DNA of 32,243 nucleotides from Phycisphaerae bacterium. Its GTDB lineage: Bacteria; Planctomycetota; Phycisphaerae; UBA1845. Under the pieces are notes generated by a model. That model saw nothing but the letters and a program-made list of their open reading frames with translations, ran no database searches and was not told the origin of the DNA. Position numbers and translations under genes: made by a program. Shown piece by piece: positions 8,833 to 18,022 of the stretch (within the stretch, counting starts at the first letter, position 1; every line of letters begins with the position of its first letter). Location: assembly GCA_029260025.1 (NCBI GenBank), contig JAJDDZ010000285.1:1-32243 (forward strand), in the 5' to 3' direction.

Positions 8833-10313
8833 TCCTTCTTTTTCTCAGCGTCTTTTGTCATTTCATTGGGTGCGGGTGCTTCTAGCTTGTCGGCGTCACC
8901 TTTGGAGTGTCCCGCCTTCGGATCAACGGGTGCTCCTTCGTTTTTTTCACCCTTTACCTGCTCGGGAATTTCCGGTTTCTCTTCTCCTAGAAGCTGCTTG
9001 AGGCGTACGTCGCTCTCTCGCTCGTAGGCGCGAATCCCGTTGATGTAAACCAAGTCTACCCAACTGGAAAAATCTAGCGGGTCCCCGCTCATGACGACGA
9101 CATTGGCCGTTTTGCCTACTTCAATCGATCCGAATCGGTCGCCAATACCGATCGCACGAGCCGGGTTGATCGTGATCGCTTCCAATGCTGTCTTGCGGGC
9201 GATGCCGTTTCGGACGCAACGAGCTGCCTGGTAATTCAAGTATCGCTCGGCGAGAGAGGTATCGCCGCTTGGTAAGAGCGAGAAGGCGACTCCGGCGTCG
9301 GCATAGACTTTTGGGATGAATGTTTCGGTGATCTTGCCGGTAATTGGGTTTTCTTCGCGATAGAGTAGTTGCGAATCGAGCACCACGGGGCGACCGGTCG
9401 CTTTGATCTCTTCGATCGCTTTGTAACAGCGCGGACCGAGGACAAGCGTCGTTTGATCGAAGAAGCCGTGCTGTTTGGCGAGACTCTCTGCGGCCGCGAT
9501 GTCAGCGGCACGGCCCGCGTAGACGAAAGCGCCGAGTTGTCCGCCTGTGAGCTTTACGAGGTTTCTGTGCTTGTCATCGTAGTCTTCTGGTTTGATTAGG
9601 TCCTTACCAAGTTTTTTGGCTTCGTCGGGACCGACTTTGATTTTCTCGTCTTTCTTCTCCAGCGATTCTTCGTACTTGGTCTCGGCTAAGTCGTCGAGAT
9701 ACTCGGCAAGTTCGCGAAATGTTTCGCGGAAGGTGGCCAGCTGCGCCATACGGTCGGAACGGTTTTGCGGTGCAACGCTTAGTTTCAGGGAAACGGAGGG
9801 TTGTTGGGTCATCTCGTCGGGGGTGATTCCGATAGGGTGGATGGCGCGACTGAGACCACCGATGACGCAGTTGTGACCGACGATCGCGTGAATCGTGGTG
9901 ATTCCGTCGCGCAACGCGTCTTCGAAGTAGAGTTTCGATGGGTCGATCGCATCGTAGACGTCAAGGAATGGGGTGACGTCTAGGTTTTCGTTTCGAATGT
10001 CTAGACCCCGCGCCGAATGGGCGTCGATCATGCCGGGCATGACGACTTTTCCGGTCACGTCAACGACCATTGCGTCGTAGGGGATTTCGACATCCTTGCC
10101 TACCGCTTTGATCTTACCGTGTTCGATCAGGATGGTTCCTACGGGGATGTCTTCACCGACGATCGGGATGATTCGCCCTCCCTTGAGAGCGATCTTCGCG
10201 GGTGGTGACGCGAAAGTGGCTGTCGCGATAAGCAACGCGGCGAGCGCGGTCATGAATTGTATTGAAAAGCGACGGTTCACAACTATCTCCGTTCGATCAC
10301 GATTTGACTTCAT
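8829..10313 (-). CDS. Amidohydrolase-superfamily protein E, HxH degenerate, charged C-terminal tail
   Basis: 'VVMPGMIDAHSARGLDIRNENLD' and 'ARAIGIGDRFGSIEVGKTANVVVMSGDPLDFSS'. Lys/Glu/Pro-rich C-terminal tail. ATGA overlap with gene D. Confidence 0.88.
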   Translation of the reverse strand: MKSNRDRTEIVVNRRFSIQFMTALAALLIATATFASPPAKIALKGGRIIPIVGEDIPVGTILIEHGKIKAVGKDVEIPYDAMVVDVTGKVVMPGMIDAHSARGLDIRNENLDVTPFLDVYDAIDPSKLYFEDALRDGITTIHAIVGHNCVIGGLSRAIHPIGITPDEMTQQPSVSLKLSVAPQNRSDRMAQLATFRETFRELAEYLDDLAETKYEESLEKKDEKIKVGPDEAKKLGKDLIKPEDYDDKHRNLVKLTGGQLGAFVYAGRAADIAAAESLAKQHGFFDQTTLVLGPRCYKAIEEIKATGRPVVLDSQLLYREENPITGKITETFIPKVYADAGVAFSLLPSGDTSLAERYLNYQAARCVRNGIARKTALEAITINPARAIGIGDRFGSIEVGKTANVVVMSGDPLDFSSWVDLVYINGIRAYERESDVRLKQLLGEEKPEIPEQVKGEKNEGAPVDPKAGHSKGDADKLEAPAPNEMTKDAEKKKE

Positions 10314-11809
10314 CCTTTGCGTCGATCCACAACAATTTTTCCGCCGGAAATAACCACGACTGGCTTTGAAGCCCCGTCAAACGGTTCGCCGTTCCAGAGA
10401 ATCAGGTCGGCGCGTTTCCCTGATGCGACAGTTCCGACTTCGTCGTCGATACCGAGAAGCTTGGCGGGGGTTTCTGTGACACATCTAGTCACATCTTCGA
10501 GCGACACGCCGAAGCGCCTCGCGTACATCGCTTGTCTTGCGAGTCCGTCTTCGTCGCGAAGCTCGTGGGCGGTTAGTGCCGTCGGGATTCCGGCGCGAAG
10601 CAATTCTTTGAGCGTGTGCAGTCTCGCGTTGTCGACCTCCGAGCTAAACGCCCGTGCGCCAGGCGCGTCAACATATACAGGGCCGTATACGACGGGGGAT
10701 TTAGAATCTCTTAATTCGTCGAGACACCGATGGGCTTCGGTAGCTTCGATGAGCGTGAATTCTAGTCCGAACTCATCGGCGAGGCGAAGGGCGGCGAGAA
10801 TATCGTGTTGCATTCGAGCCTGTATTCGTAGTGGAATCTTACCGGCGAGCACATGGCGAAGCTCTTTCATGGCTGGCTCTGTCGGGGCGTCTGCGCCGTA
10901 GACAATCTCGCCTTTGTCGAATCGATCCGTGTCATACATCGCTTTGCGGAAGACCCACGCGACGCCCATGCGCGTTGTCGGTCTTCGGTTGTAGAAGTTG
11001 ACGAATTCGCGGAAAGGCAAATTATTGCTGAACCCGCGACGCGCCGGATCCGAACCCATCGAAGCCATGACGGCGCCCGACTCTCGAACGACTCTATCGT
11101 GCAATGACCCCGCCGTTCTTAGGATTGCGCCCTGAGAACTGATGACCGCTGCTGAGTCTGGTGCCGCGAAGACCGTTGTGACACCACCGCCCGCGAGACG
11201 ATCGAAGTCGGGTGATCTAAGATTGACCGAGTCGATAACGCGTGTGTGAGGAATAACTTCTGAAGAATGCTCCACCGACATCGCCGAGCGTCGAACGCCG
11301 ACTGCCATTGCTGGACTCGTATCGGGGAAACCGCACTGTTTGCACTTTGCACCGGATGCATGCTGAAGCTGACGGGGACAACTTGAACCGCAGCACCCGA
11401 CGGATTCGTTTTCATGACCTTTGTGGTCGCCGTGAAAGAGGTCGGCGGCGACTTGTCTGGCGTTGCGCCGATCGACCATCATGACATCTGTTGGTTCGAG
11501 GGCTGCGTTGGCATCGATCAGACCTGGGGTGATTGAACCGCCTGCAAGCTCGATGACTTTCGCGTCGGCGGGAATCGTAAGGTTGGCACCGACTTGTGTG
11601 ATGCGCCCGTTGCGAATAACGACGACGCCGTGATCGATAATCTCGCCGTTTCCAATGTGGACGGTGGCACCTTTTAGCACGATCGCATTATCAGCGGCGC
11701 GAACGGGCGGAATGGTCAACATCCCCGCGATCACGGCGGCGATACCGAGCTGGACGATATGCAAACCCTTCAAACATAGGGGCTTCTGATGATTGGCGCT
11801 AATCTTCAT
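10310..11809 (-). CDS. Amidohydrolase-superfamily protein F, HxH lost, Cys/His-rich insert
   Basis: 'SITPGLIDANAALEPTD', 'LRIQARMQHDILAALRLADEFGLEFTLIEATEA', 'AKLLGIDDEVGTVASGKRADLILWNGEPFDG'. ATGA overlap with gene E. Confidence 0.88.
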   Translation of the reverse strand: MKISANHQKPLCLKGLHIVQLGIAAVIAGMLTIPPVRAADNAIVLKGATVHIGNGEIIDHGVVVIRNGRITQVGANLTIPADAKVIELAGGSITPGLIDANAALEPTDVMMVDRRNARQVAADLFHGDHKGHENESVGCCGSSCPRQLQHASGAKCKQCGFPDTSPAMAVGVRRSAMSVEHSSEVIPHTRVIDSVNLRSPDFDRLAGGGVTTVFAAPDSAAVISSQGAILRTAGSLHDRVVRESGAVMASMGSDPARRGFSNNLPFREFVNFYNRRPTTRMGVAWVFRKAMYDTDRFDKGEIVYGADAPTEPAMKELRHVLAGKIPLRIQARMQHDILAALRLADEFGLEFTLIEATEAHRCLDELRDSKSPVVYGPVYVDAPGARAFSSEVDNARLHTLKELLRAGIPTALTAHELRDEDGLARQAMYARRFGVSLEDVTRCVTETPAKLLGIDDEVGTVASGKRADLILWNGEPFDGASKPVVVISGGKIVVDRRKG

Positions 11810-13014
11810 CGCTGTCCCCCTGCCAAGGCGGTCTGTTGTTCGTCGGCGCTGTAAACGCGAATTCCATCGATGTAAACCGCAAGTACGCGCGAATCCAGTC
11901 GTAGCGGGTCACCTGAGAAGATTACCAGGTCAGCATCCATCCCCGGGCGGATCGCACCGATCCGATTGGAAACGCCGGCTGCCTTCGCAGCGTTCAGTGT
12001 GATCGCCAAACGAGCTTTGGCTGGATCCATCCCGTATCGAACCGCGAGGGAAGCGGTCTGACGCAACGCATGTCCGCCTTCGATCGGCATGCGCCCGGCG
12101 AGCGCAACATCAACCCCGGCACCAGAGAGAACGCCCGCAGTAGAGAGCGTCCGTTGGGTCATCGAGAATGAATATGGGCCAACGATCATCATGGCCTTTG
12201 ATCCGGCGACTTCTTCTGCGAGATCGTGAACGTCGCTTGTGTGGACGATCGATACATTAGCTGCGAGCTTGCCGACGGATCGGAGGGCAGCCCCTACGTC
12301 CATGGCGTCATTGCAGAAAAGCATTGCGTCGAGTTTCCCGGAGGCGATCGCTTGTAATTTTGCATGTTGGGGGTGTTGCGAACTTCCCCGACTATCTGCT
12401 AGCGTTGAACGAAGCATCGCCATCGCACCGATTCGCGAGGTCGGCTCTCGGTCATATTTCCAAGTCGCGGGACCGAACCCGAACACAAGGGGGCCGTCGT
12501 CACGAAGAACGCTTCCTGCTCGTGCGGAGGTCTTTCCGCCGGTCTTGACCACCGCACAACTACCCGCGACGAGATTTGCCGGCGCGGGGGCGATCAGGGC
12601 GGCCGTGATTCCTGATTCAACGGCGAGGCGGAAATCGCGATGATCCGGAACGAACGAGTCGATGACTGAGACGCCCGGATCGACGGAAAACGCGGATTCT
12701 ACAGTGTTTCCGTAAGCGCCCATTGACGAACGAACGTCGATCAGACCCGGACAAACGACGGCATCGTTGTAGTATGCGATTTTTGCGTCGTCGGCGATCT
12801 TTGCGTCTGGTAGAATCGCGGCGATCTTCCCGTTGGACAGGGTAATGATTCGCTTTGGTCCGATGGTGCCATCAGGTGCCACATAGCGACCTGCGACAAT
12901 CGCCGTGGGGGCACGTTGCGAATTCTGTGCGCGAGCATGAGCGCCTGAGGCGACCACGGTCGTCGCAGCGGCAATGAGAGAGCAAACCATAGGCGTCGAT
13001 CGAACGAACTGCAT
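11806..13014 (-). CDS. Amidohydrolase-superfamily protein G, HxH lost
   Basis: Signal peptide 'MQFVRSTPMVCSLIAAATTVVASGAHA'. 'VVCPGLIDVRSSMGAYG' and 'IGAIRPGMDADLVIFSGDPLRLDSRVLAVYIDG'. ATGA overlap with gene F. Confidence 0.87.
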   Translation of the reverse strand: MQFVRSTPMVCSLIAAATTVVASGAHARAQNSQRAPTAIVAGRYVAPDGTIGPKRIITLSNGKIAAILPDAKIADDAKIAYYNDAVVCPGLIDVRSSMGAYGNTVESAFSVDPGVSVIDSFVPDHRDFRLAVESGITAALIAPAPANLVAGSCAVVKTGGKTSARAGSVLRDDGPLVFGFGPATWKYDREPTSRIGAMAMLRSTLADSRGSSQHPQHAKLQAIASGKLDAMLFCNDAMDVGAALRSVGKLAANVSIVHTSDVHDLAEEVAGSKAMMIVGPYSFSMTQRTLSTAGVLSGAGVDVALAGRMPIEGGHALRQTASLAVRYGMDPAKARLAITLNAAKAAGVSNRIGAIRPGMDADLVIFSGDPLRLDSRVLAVYIDGIRVYSADEQQTALAGGQR

Positions 13015-14639
13015 TACGATCCACCTTCCGATAGCTGCGGGGCTAAGTAGGCGAGTTTCCCGCCTACGAAAACGCGTTCGACAATTGAACTAGGATCACC
13101 GGGATCGCCCGACCAGATGACTAAATCGGCTTCCATTCCTTGCTCGATGCGTCCGATCCTTCTTGACATCGAAAGAAATCGAGAAGCGTCTCCGGTGAGC
13201 TTGTAGAGCCAAGCGTATTGTGTTGAGCCATTGAAACTCTTCTTGTAGCCGTTTGATGTTGCCAGTTGCGAGTTGAAGGCGATGAAACGTGCCGCCGTTG
13301 GGTCGTGGCCACCGCTTCCGATCATCCATCTCACCCCAGCACTCGTGAGAAGCTCGGCGTTGCGCGTTGTATGGCGGCGGAACTCTGTGTCTTCGAAGAC
13401 CGCAGTTCTGCCAACCTGCCCCAAGACGACCGGAACCTCAGACGTCGCCAGCGCGTCCGCGACGAGATACGCTTCGGTAGCCCCTTCGATGACGATATCA
13501 AGATTGAACTCGTCTGCGAGGGCAAGGGCATTGAGAATGCCGTCGGAGCGATGGGCTTCGATTCGGACTGGGAATTCGTGGTCGATGGACTTGAGTATCA
13601 CGTGGGAGACGGCGTCGAACGCTGGTTTTGCAGGTTTTTTTAGCTCGTCTTCGTCTTTTTTCTCGTCCCCGTTGTTGTCGCCGTCCTTACCGCTATCGCC
13701 CTGCTTGTCGTCGTCTGAACCATCCTCAGCCAGGGGCGTCTTCTCCGAGCCCGGAGCGAAGAAACTGCGAAGACTGGTATGCTTACCATCTCCGTCCTCT
13801 TTTTCTTCCTCTTTGTCGCCATCTTCCTTTTCGTCGTCGCCTGGATCGGGAGCGGGCGTCTTGTCATCGGTGGACTTTTCGTCTTTTGGGGACTCATCCC
13901 CCTTCTTGTCGCCGTCCTCTTTGTTGCGAAGTTCTTCGAGCTTTTTGACGTACTCTTTCAAATCTTCGTCATAGTCTTCGAGTGATTCGCGGTAGTCGAT
14001 GGCGGATTGAAATTGCTTGCGGATGGCGGCAAATGTCTTAATGCGTGCGATCGGGGAACGGTCTGATCCGAAGTTGACGCAGAGCGCGGCGTCCTTCTCG
14101 CGAACGATGCCGGCGGACTTTCCTGCACCGGGTGCGAGCTGAATGATGGCTGCGGTTCCGTTGATTCCAGCCCCGCCGTCTGCGCCGATGTAGATCGTTG
14201 TTACGCCGTGTCTAAGTGCTTCGCGGAAGTCGTTTCGAGCGTATCTGTCGAACCCGTCTTGGGCGCGGGAAGTCGCTTTGCCATCGCTGGCGCCTCCGGT
14301 TCGACCGAGCGTGCTCCAGACATCGATGAGACCGGGCGTGACTGTCTTGCCGGCGCCGGCCACCTTTTTCGAGAGAAATGGCGCTTTCGCAGTTGCTCCG
14401 ACGGCTTCGATCTTACCGCCCTTGATGATGATGGAACCTTTCTCGATGACCAACCCACTACCGGTCATGATCCTAGCGTCGGTGATGACGGTCGCTCGTT
14501 CTAGGAGTTGCCCGTGGGCGGGGGCAACGTGTAACGCAACAAAAAAAGCGATTGCGAATAGTCGGACGTAGCGCCGGCGCAGAAGCCCCCCGGCCATCGA
14601 AAATGTGAAGTGGCGGGTTTTCATCGCGAGAAGGTGCAT
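13014..14639 (-). CDS. Amidohydrolase-superfamily protein H, HxH lost, large Asp/Glu/Lys-rich insert; first gene of the array
   Basis: ORF 13014..14837 trimmed to ATG at 14639 (alternative 14624). Hydrophobic 'YVRLFAIAFFVALHVAPAHG' segment. 'TVTPGLIDVWSTLG', 'FPVRIEAHRSDGILNALALADEFNLDIVIEGATEAY', 'IGRIEQGMEADLVIWSGDPGDPSS'. TAATG overlap with gene G. Confidence 0.86.
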   Translation of the reverse strand: MHLLAMKTRHFTFSMAGGLLRRRYVRLFAIAFFVALHVAPAHGQLLERATVITDARIMTGSGLVIEKGSIIIKGGKIEAVGATAKAPFLSKKVAGAGKTVTPGLIDVWSTLGRTGGASDGKATSRAQDGFDRYARNDFREALRHGVTTIYIGADGGAGINGTAAIIQLAPGAGKSAGIVREKDAALCVNFGSDRSPIARIKTFAAIRKQFQSAIDYRESLEDYDEDLKEYVKKLEELRNKEDGDKKGDESPKDEKSTDDKTPAPDPGDDEKEDGDKEEEKEDGDGKHTSLRSFFAPGSEKTPLAEDGSDDDKQGDSGKDGDNNGDEKKDEDELKKPAKPAFDAVSHVILKSIDHEFPVRIEAHRSDGILNALALADEFNLDIVIEGATEAYLVADALATSEVPVVLGQVGRTAVFEDTEFRRHTTRNAELLTSAGVRWMIGSGGHDPTAARFIAFNSQLATSNGYKKSFNGSTQYAWLYKLTGDASRFLSMSRRIGRIEQGMEADLVIWSGDPGDPSSIVERVFVGGKLAYLAPQLSEGGS

Positions 14640-14976
14640 CAATCCCCTCAACCTCGTAAACTCTGTATTTGCAGACTGCGTCCGGCGTCGAACTAACCTA
14701 AGCTCAACAACTTCACTATACTCGGCGCTACAGGATGAGAAAATACATAGAAATGGTTTCTGGGGCAAAACAGAAAATATGCACAAGTATTTACAAACCG
14801 TCGCGTCAACACAGTTACGCGTTGCTTGCGATGGCAACCAGTCCGTATCAATATAGATATGGCTATGGCGGGAGGAAAAAGATTTGCGCGGAGTCGCGGA
14901 AACTTTTTTTTGGACGGGGTCTATTCGAGCCGCCCGTCAGACAGACGAGGGTCTCTGGCTTCAAGGAAATCGCAGA

Positions 14977-15651
14977 CTACTCGTCCTGCGAGTCTTCCGA
15001 CTCGCCGCAGCTTGCATTGGGGTCAGTTTCGTAGGGAGTGGCGGGACCTTCTGCGGGCACGGCTTTTAGCGCCGGAATCGAATCAGCTTTGTCGTCGTCG
15101 ATCTTGGGTAGATCTTTGAGGGAAGAGAGGCCAAACACCTCTAGGAACTTGGTCGTTGTCCCGTATAGCAATGGTCTCCCGATTTCTTCGGCGCGTCCGA
15201 CGATGCGGGCGAGATTCACATCTCGCAATCGCGACAACATCTCGCCGCATGCGACGCCGCGAACCGCCTCGACCTCGGCGCGGAGGACTGGCTGCTTATA
15301 GGCGACGATCGCGAGGGTTTCCAAAAGCGCTGGCGATAGTCGCGAGTCAGACCGCGCTTTGAAGAGCTTACTGATCCAGCGATCGTACGTTGGCTGGGTC
15401 ATGATCTGATAGCCCTTGGCGATAAGCTCGACTCGAAACGATGCGCCCTCTCGCTCGTATCGCTCGTTGAGGGCTTCGACGTGGTTTTTCACATCGCTCG
15501 CCGTCCCAACTCCGAGAATTTGGGCGATCTTTCCTCCCGAGAGAGAGTCGTCCGAGGACATCAACAAAGCCTCAACAATCGCTTCGGGCGAGACTTCTTC
15601 GTGTTGGTCTTGAACTTCTTGATTTTCAATGTTGTCCACTGTCTCAGTCAT
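14977..15651 (-). CDS. scpB: Segregation and condensation protein B
   Basis: ORF trimmed to ATG at 15651 (MTETVDNIENQ). 'SPALLETLAIVAYKQPVLRAEVEAVRGVACGEMLSRLRD...GRAEEIGRPLLYGTTTKFLEVFGLSSLKDLP' is diagnostic of ScpB. Confidence 0.95.
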   Translation of the reverse strand: MTETVDNIENQEVQDQHEEVSPEAIVEALLMSSDDSLSGGKIAQILGVGTASDVKNHVEALNERYEREGASFRVELIAKGYQIMTQPTYDRWISKLFKARSDSRLSPALLETLAIVAYKQPVLRAEVEAVRGVACGEMLSRLRDVNLARIVGRAEEIGRPLLYGTTTKFLEVFGLSSLKDLPKIDDDKADSIPALKAVPAEGPATPYETDPNASCGESEDSQDE

Positions 15652-15793
15652 AGCCCACCAATATAATGGACGGGAGGCTGTTGGGGTAGCACCTTCGACA
15701 AAGTCGCTCTTCATGCAGCCAAGAGTGAGCCTTTTTTCGCTTGCCGCTTGGGTGTGAAACGTAGTTTTCAACTGAATGGACCCGCTGATGTTA

Positions 15794-15822
15794 TTGCGTA
15801 AACGAGGCCGTTTCGCTATACA
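15794..15822 (+). promoter_or_regulatory. Putative sigma70-type promoter for the 15863 gene
   Basis: TTGCGT (15794..15799), 17-nt spacer, TATACA (15817..15822), 41 nt before the start codon. Confidence 0.5.
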
Positions 15823-15862
15823 CTCCGCTTCGGATTCGAGTGATCTTTGAGGCAACAAACGA

Positions 15863-18001
15863 ATGGCAACCACGGTAAACAAAATCAAGAACGCTGACTT
15901 TTCGCGAGGAGCGAAGACGCCCACGAGCTGGACATGGTCAGGATCGCCCTCGGGAGCTTCCTGGGAGCGAACGCCTGCGACCAAGACGGCGAAAGCAATA
16001 ATGAGCCTCGATTGTACACGTCCGAGTGGGCGGGCGCTCTGGTCCCAGACGGTTGTCTGCAAACCCGATGAATATTACCGCATTGATGCGGTGGTCGCGG
16101 CTGACGCGACCGTGGCGGACGTTCGCGGCGGGGTTGTCATCGTAATCGAGGCACTCGAAGACGGCGAGGTCGTCGATACACGATCGACGCCGGGGATCCA
16201 TCGGGCTCTGACGCCGGAGACGGTTCGCGCATTCTATCTCGTTCCTGAGGGCGTGAGACGGCTTAAGATTTCTGTCGGACTGGTCGAGGCCTTCGGTAAA
16301 GCTGAGCTGCACGCAGTGCGATTCATTGAGATGATTGAGCCAGATGAGTTGAGTCATCCGTTGGCTGTCCCTCCGCCGCCTCACGAGGTGCCTGCGCCGC
16401 TCTTGGCGAAGAGCGTTTGCGTCTGCTCTGTCACGGCTGCCGACCGGCGGGTGGCGAGGCTTCTCGCGCAAGCATTGGGCGAACGGAGAGTTTCTAGTGT
16501 TGCGCCTGCCGCGTTTAAGCCAACGACTGCTTCCTCTGATGCGATTCTTTTCCCTGATGATACGCTCCCTCGTTCGATCCGCTCTGTTTCAACGCTTGCC
16601 AAGCTCGCGGAGGATCGCATTGTGATTGTATCGCTTCCGGCATTCTGTGCGATTGCCGGCGACGACGTGTCATTTCGCCGTGTCGAGCAAACCGACGATC
16701 CGATCAATGGAAAAATCATGTGGGGTTGTTATGCGTCGCGTGGATTCGCCTTGCACGATGTTTTTCCACATGCATGGGCTGGAAAAGCTGAGGCGAGCTA
16801 TGCGCATCATCAATTCCGCGGCGGGAAGAAGTTCAAGGAATTCTGCAAGAAAAACAAGTTCGAGGTCTTTCTCGACGCGATGTGCGACAAGGAGTCAACC
16901 TCGGATCAGCCGATGGCCCTGTACCGCGAAACCTCAAGCGGGGCGCTTTTCGTGCTGGATATCGAGCCGGTCGAGGCGGTCGGTACGACGATGAACGAAC
17001 CGGCGATTGCGATGCACCTGCTTCTTTCGGTCTTGGGACATAGTCAGCACAATCTGGGGCAGTTCGCGTCGCCGACTTACGAAGAAAAGAACCTACGGGA
17101 CTCGATTCGAGAGATGGCGGTTCGTATTGAAGCGATCCATGTGCTCGATGAAGACTTGCCAAGCGACCAAATCACAGAACAGCTCGTCACCATCGGGTCG
17201 GAAGACCAATCGTTCGGACTTCCGCTGGAAACCAAACCGGTTATTTTGGTTCGAAGTGGCTTACAGTCGGGCGATGCCGAAGCAATTCACGGCGCTTGGA
17301 CTTGGTTTAAGCAGCTCGTTCGGCCCGCGCCGTTCACTTGCCCCTATGGCGAGGCGATCGCGTCCGCGTTCAGGTTCGCCTGGATCCCGTCGATGGCCCC
17401 GCTCGACCAGCGCGCGGGGTTGATTCGCACGAACCGCGACCCCATCGCGGAGATGGCGATTGATACGGACGATGGCGAACTCGCGATGATGATCGATCTT
17501 GTATCGCGACCACGCAACCGAGTTCGGGTCTGTTTTTCTGAGCACAGCGACGAATTTGAGCGCTACGCAACGCAGCTACCACAGCTTTTCGCTGCTTTTC
17601 GACCGGGGAATTACTTTATGCCCACGGTCGGACCTGGCGGAGACTTTGGGGATCGTAGCGCGTACGAATGGCAATTCGCCCAGACGCCAATCGAGGTCGT
17701 GGTGGATTCCGAATCGTTCGATGCGCCGGAATACGCGCAACTTCGCGACACGAATGTCGGACTGGTGCGAATCGAAGTGCCAGGGTGTGACGCCGACTTT
17801 GCTGCATGTTCGATCCATCGAACAGACGTGGCAGCCACCGCTCTTGAGCACGTGATCGGTCTTCAATATGGACTGATCGGCGTTAACCGGACGAAATCAC
17901 GGATCCGGTACGATGGTTTCGCGCCGATCAAGCCCGGCGACGCAATCATCGCCCGCACGGACGGGACAGCCATCCTGCAAACGTCTGCAACGGCGAGCTA
18001 G
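15863..18001 (+). CDS. Hypothetical protein, 712 aa; N-terminal jelly-roll/CBM-like region, no recognised family
   Basis: Long ORF with ATG and an upstream promoter-like element. 'GRALWSQTVVCKPDEYYRIDAVVAADATVADVRGGVVIVIEAL' resembles carbohydrate-binding beta-sandwich modules. Confidence 0.8.
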   Translation: MATTVNKIKNADFSRGAKTPTSWTWSGSPSGASWERTPATKTAKAIMSLDCTRPSGRALWSQTVVCKPDEYYRIDAVVAADATVADVRGGVVIVIEALEDGEVVDTRSTPGIHRALTPETVRAFYLVPEGVRRLKISVGLVEAFGKAELHAVRFIEMIEPDELSHPLAVPPPPHEVPAPLLAKSVCVCSVTAADRRVARLLAQALGERRVSSVAPAAFKPTTASSDAILFPDDTLPRSIRSVSTLAKLAEDRIVIVSLPAFCAIAGDDVSFRRVEQTDDPINGKIMWGCYASRGFALHDVFPHAWAGKAEASYAHHQFRGGKKFKEFCKKNKFEVFLDAMCDKESTSDQPMALYRETSSGALFVLDIEPVEAVGTTMNEPAIAMHLLLSVLGHSQHNLGQFASPTYEEKNLRDSIREMAVRIEAIHVLDEDLPSDQITEQLVTIGSEDQSFGLPLETKPVILVRSGLQSGDAEAIHGAWTWFKQLVRPAPFTCPYGEAIASAFRFAWIPSMAPLDQRAGLIRTNRDPIAEMAIDTDDGELAMMIDLVSRPRNRVRVCFSEHSDEFERYATQLPQLFAAFRPGNYFMPTVGPGGDFGDRSAYEWQFAQTPIEVVVDSESFDAPEYAQLRDTNVGLVRIEVPGCDADFAACSIHRTDVAATALEHVIGLQYGLIGVNRTKSRIRYDGFAPIKPGDAIIARTDGTAILQTSATAS

Positions 18002-18022
18002 ACGAAACGATCGCGATAAGAC

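Noticed and set aside
13273-13974. Ser/Phe-rich 233-aa + strand ORF
   Set aside because: Complement of the Asp/Glu/Lys-rich insert of gene H; low-complexity artefact.
15652-16062. N-terminal extension of the scpB ORF up to 16062
   Set aside because: The extension overlaps the divergent 15863 gene and its promoter; ScpB homology begins after ATG 15651.
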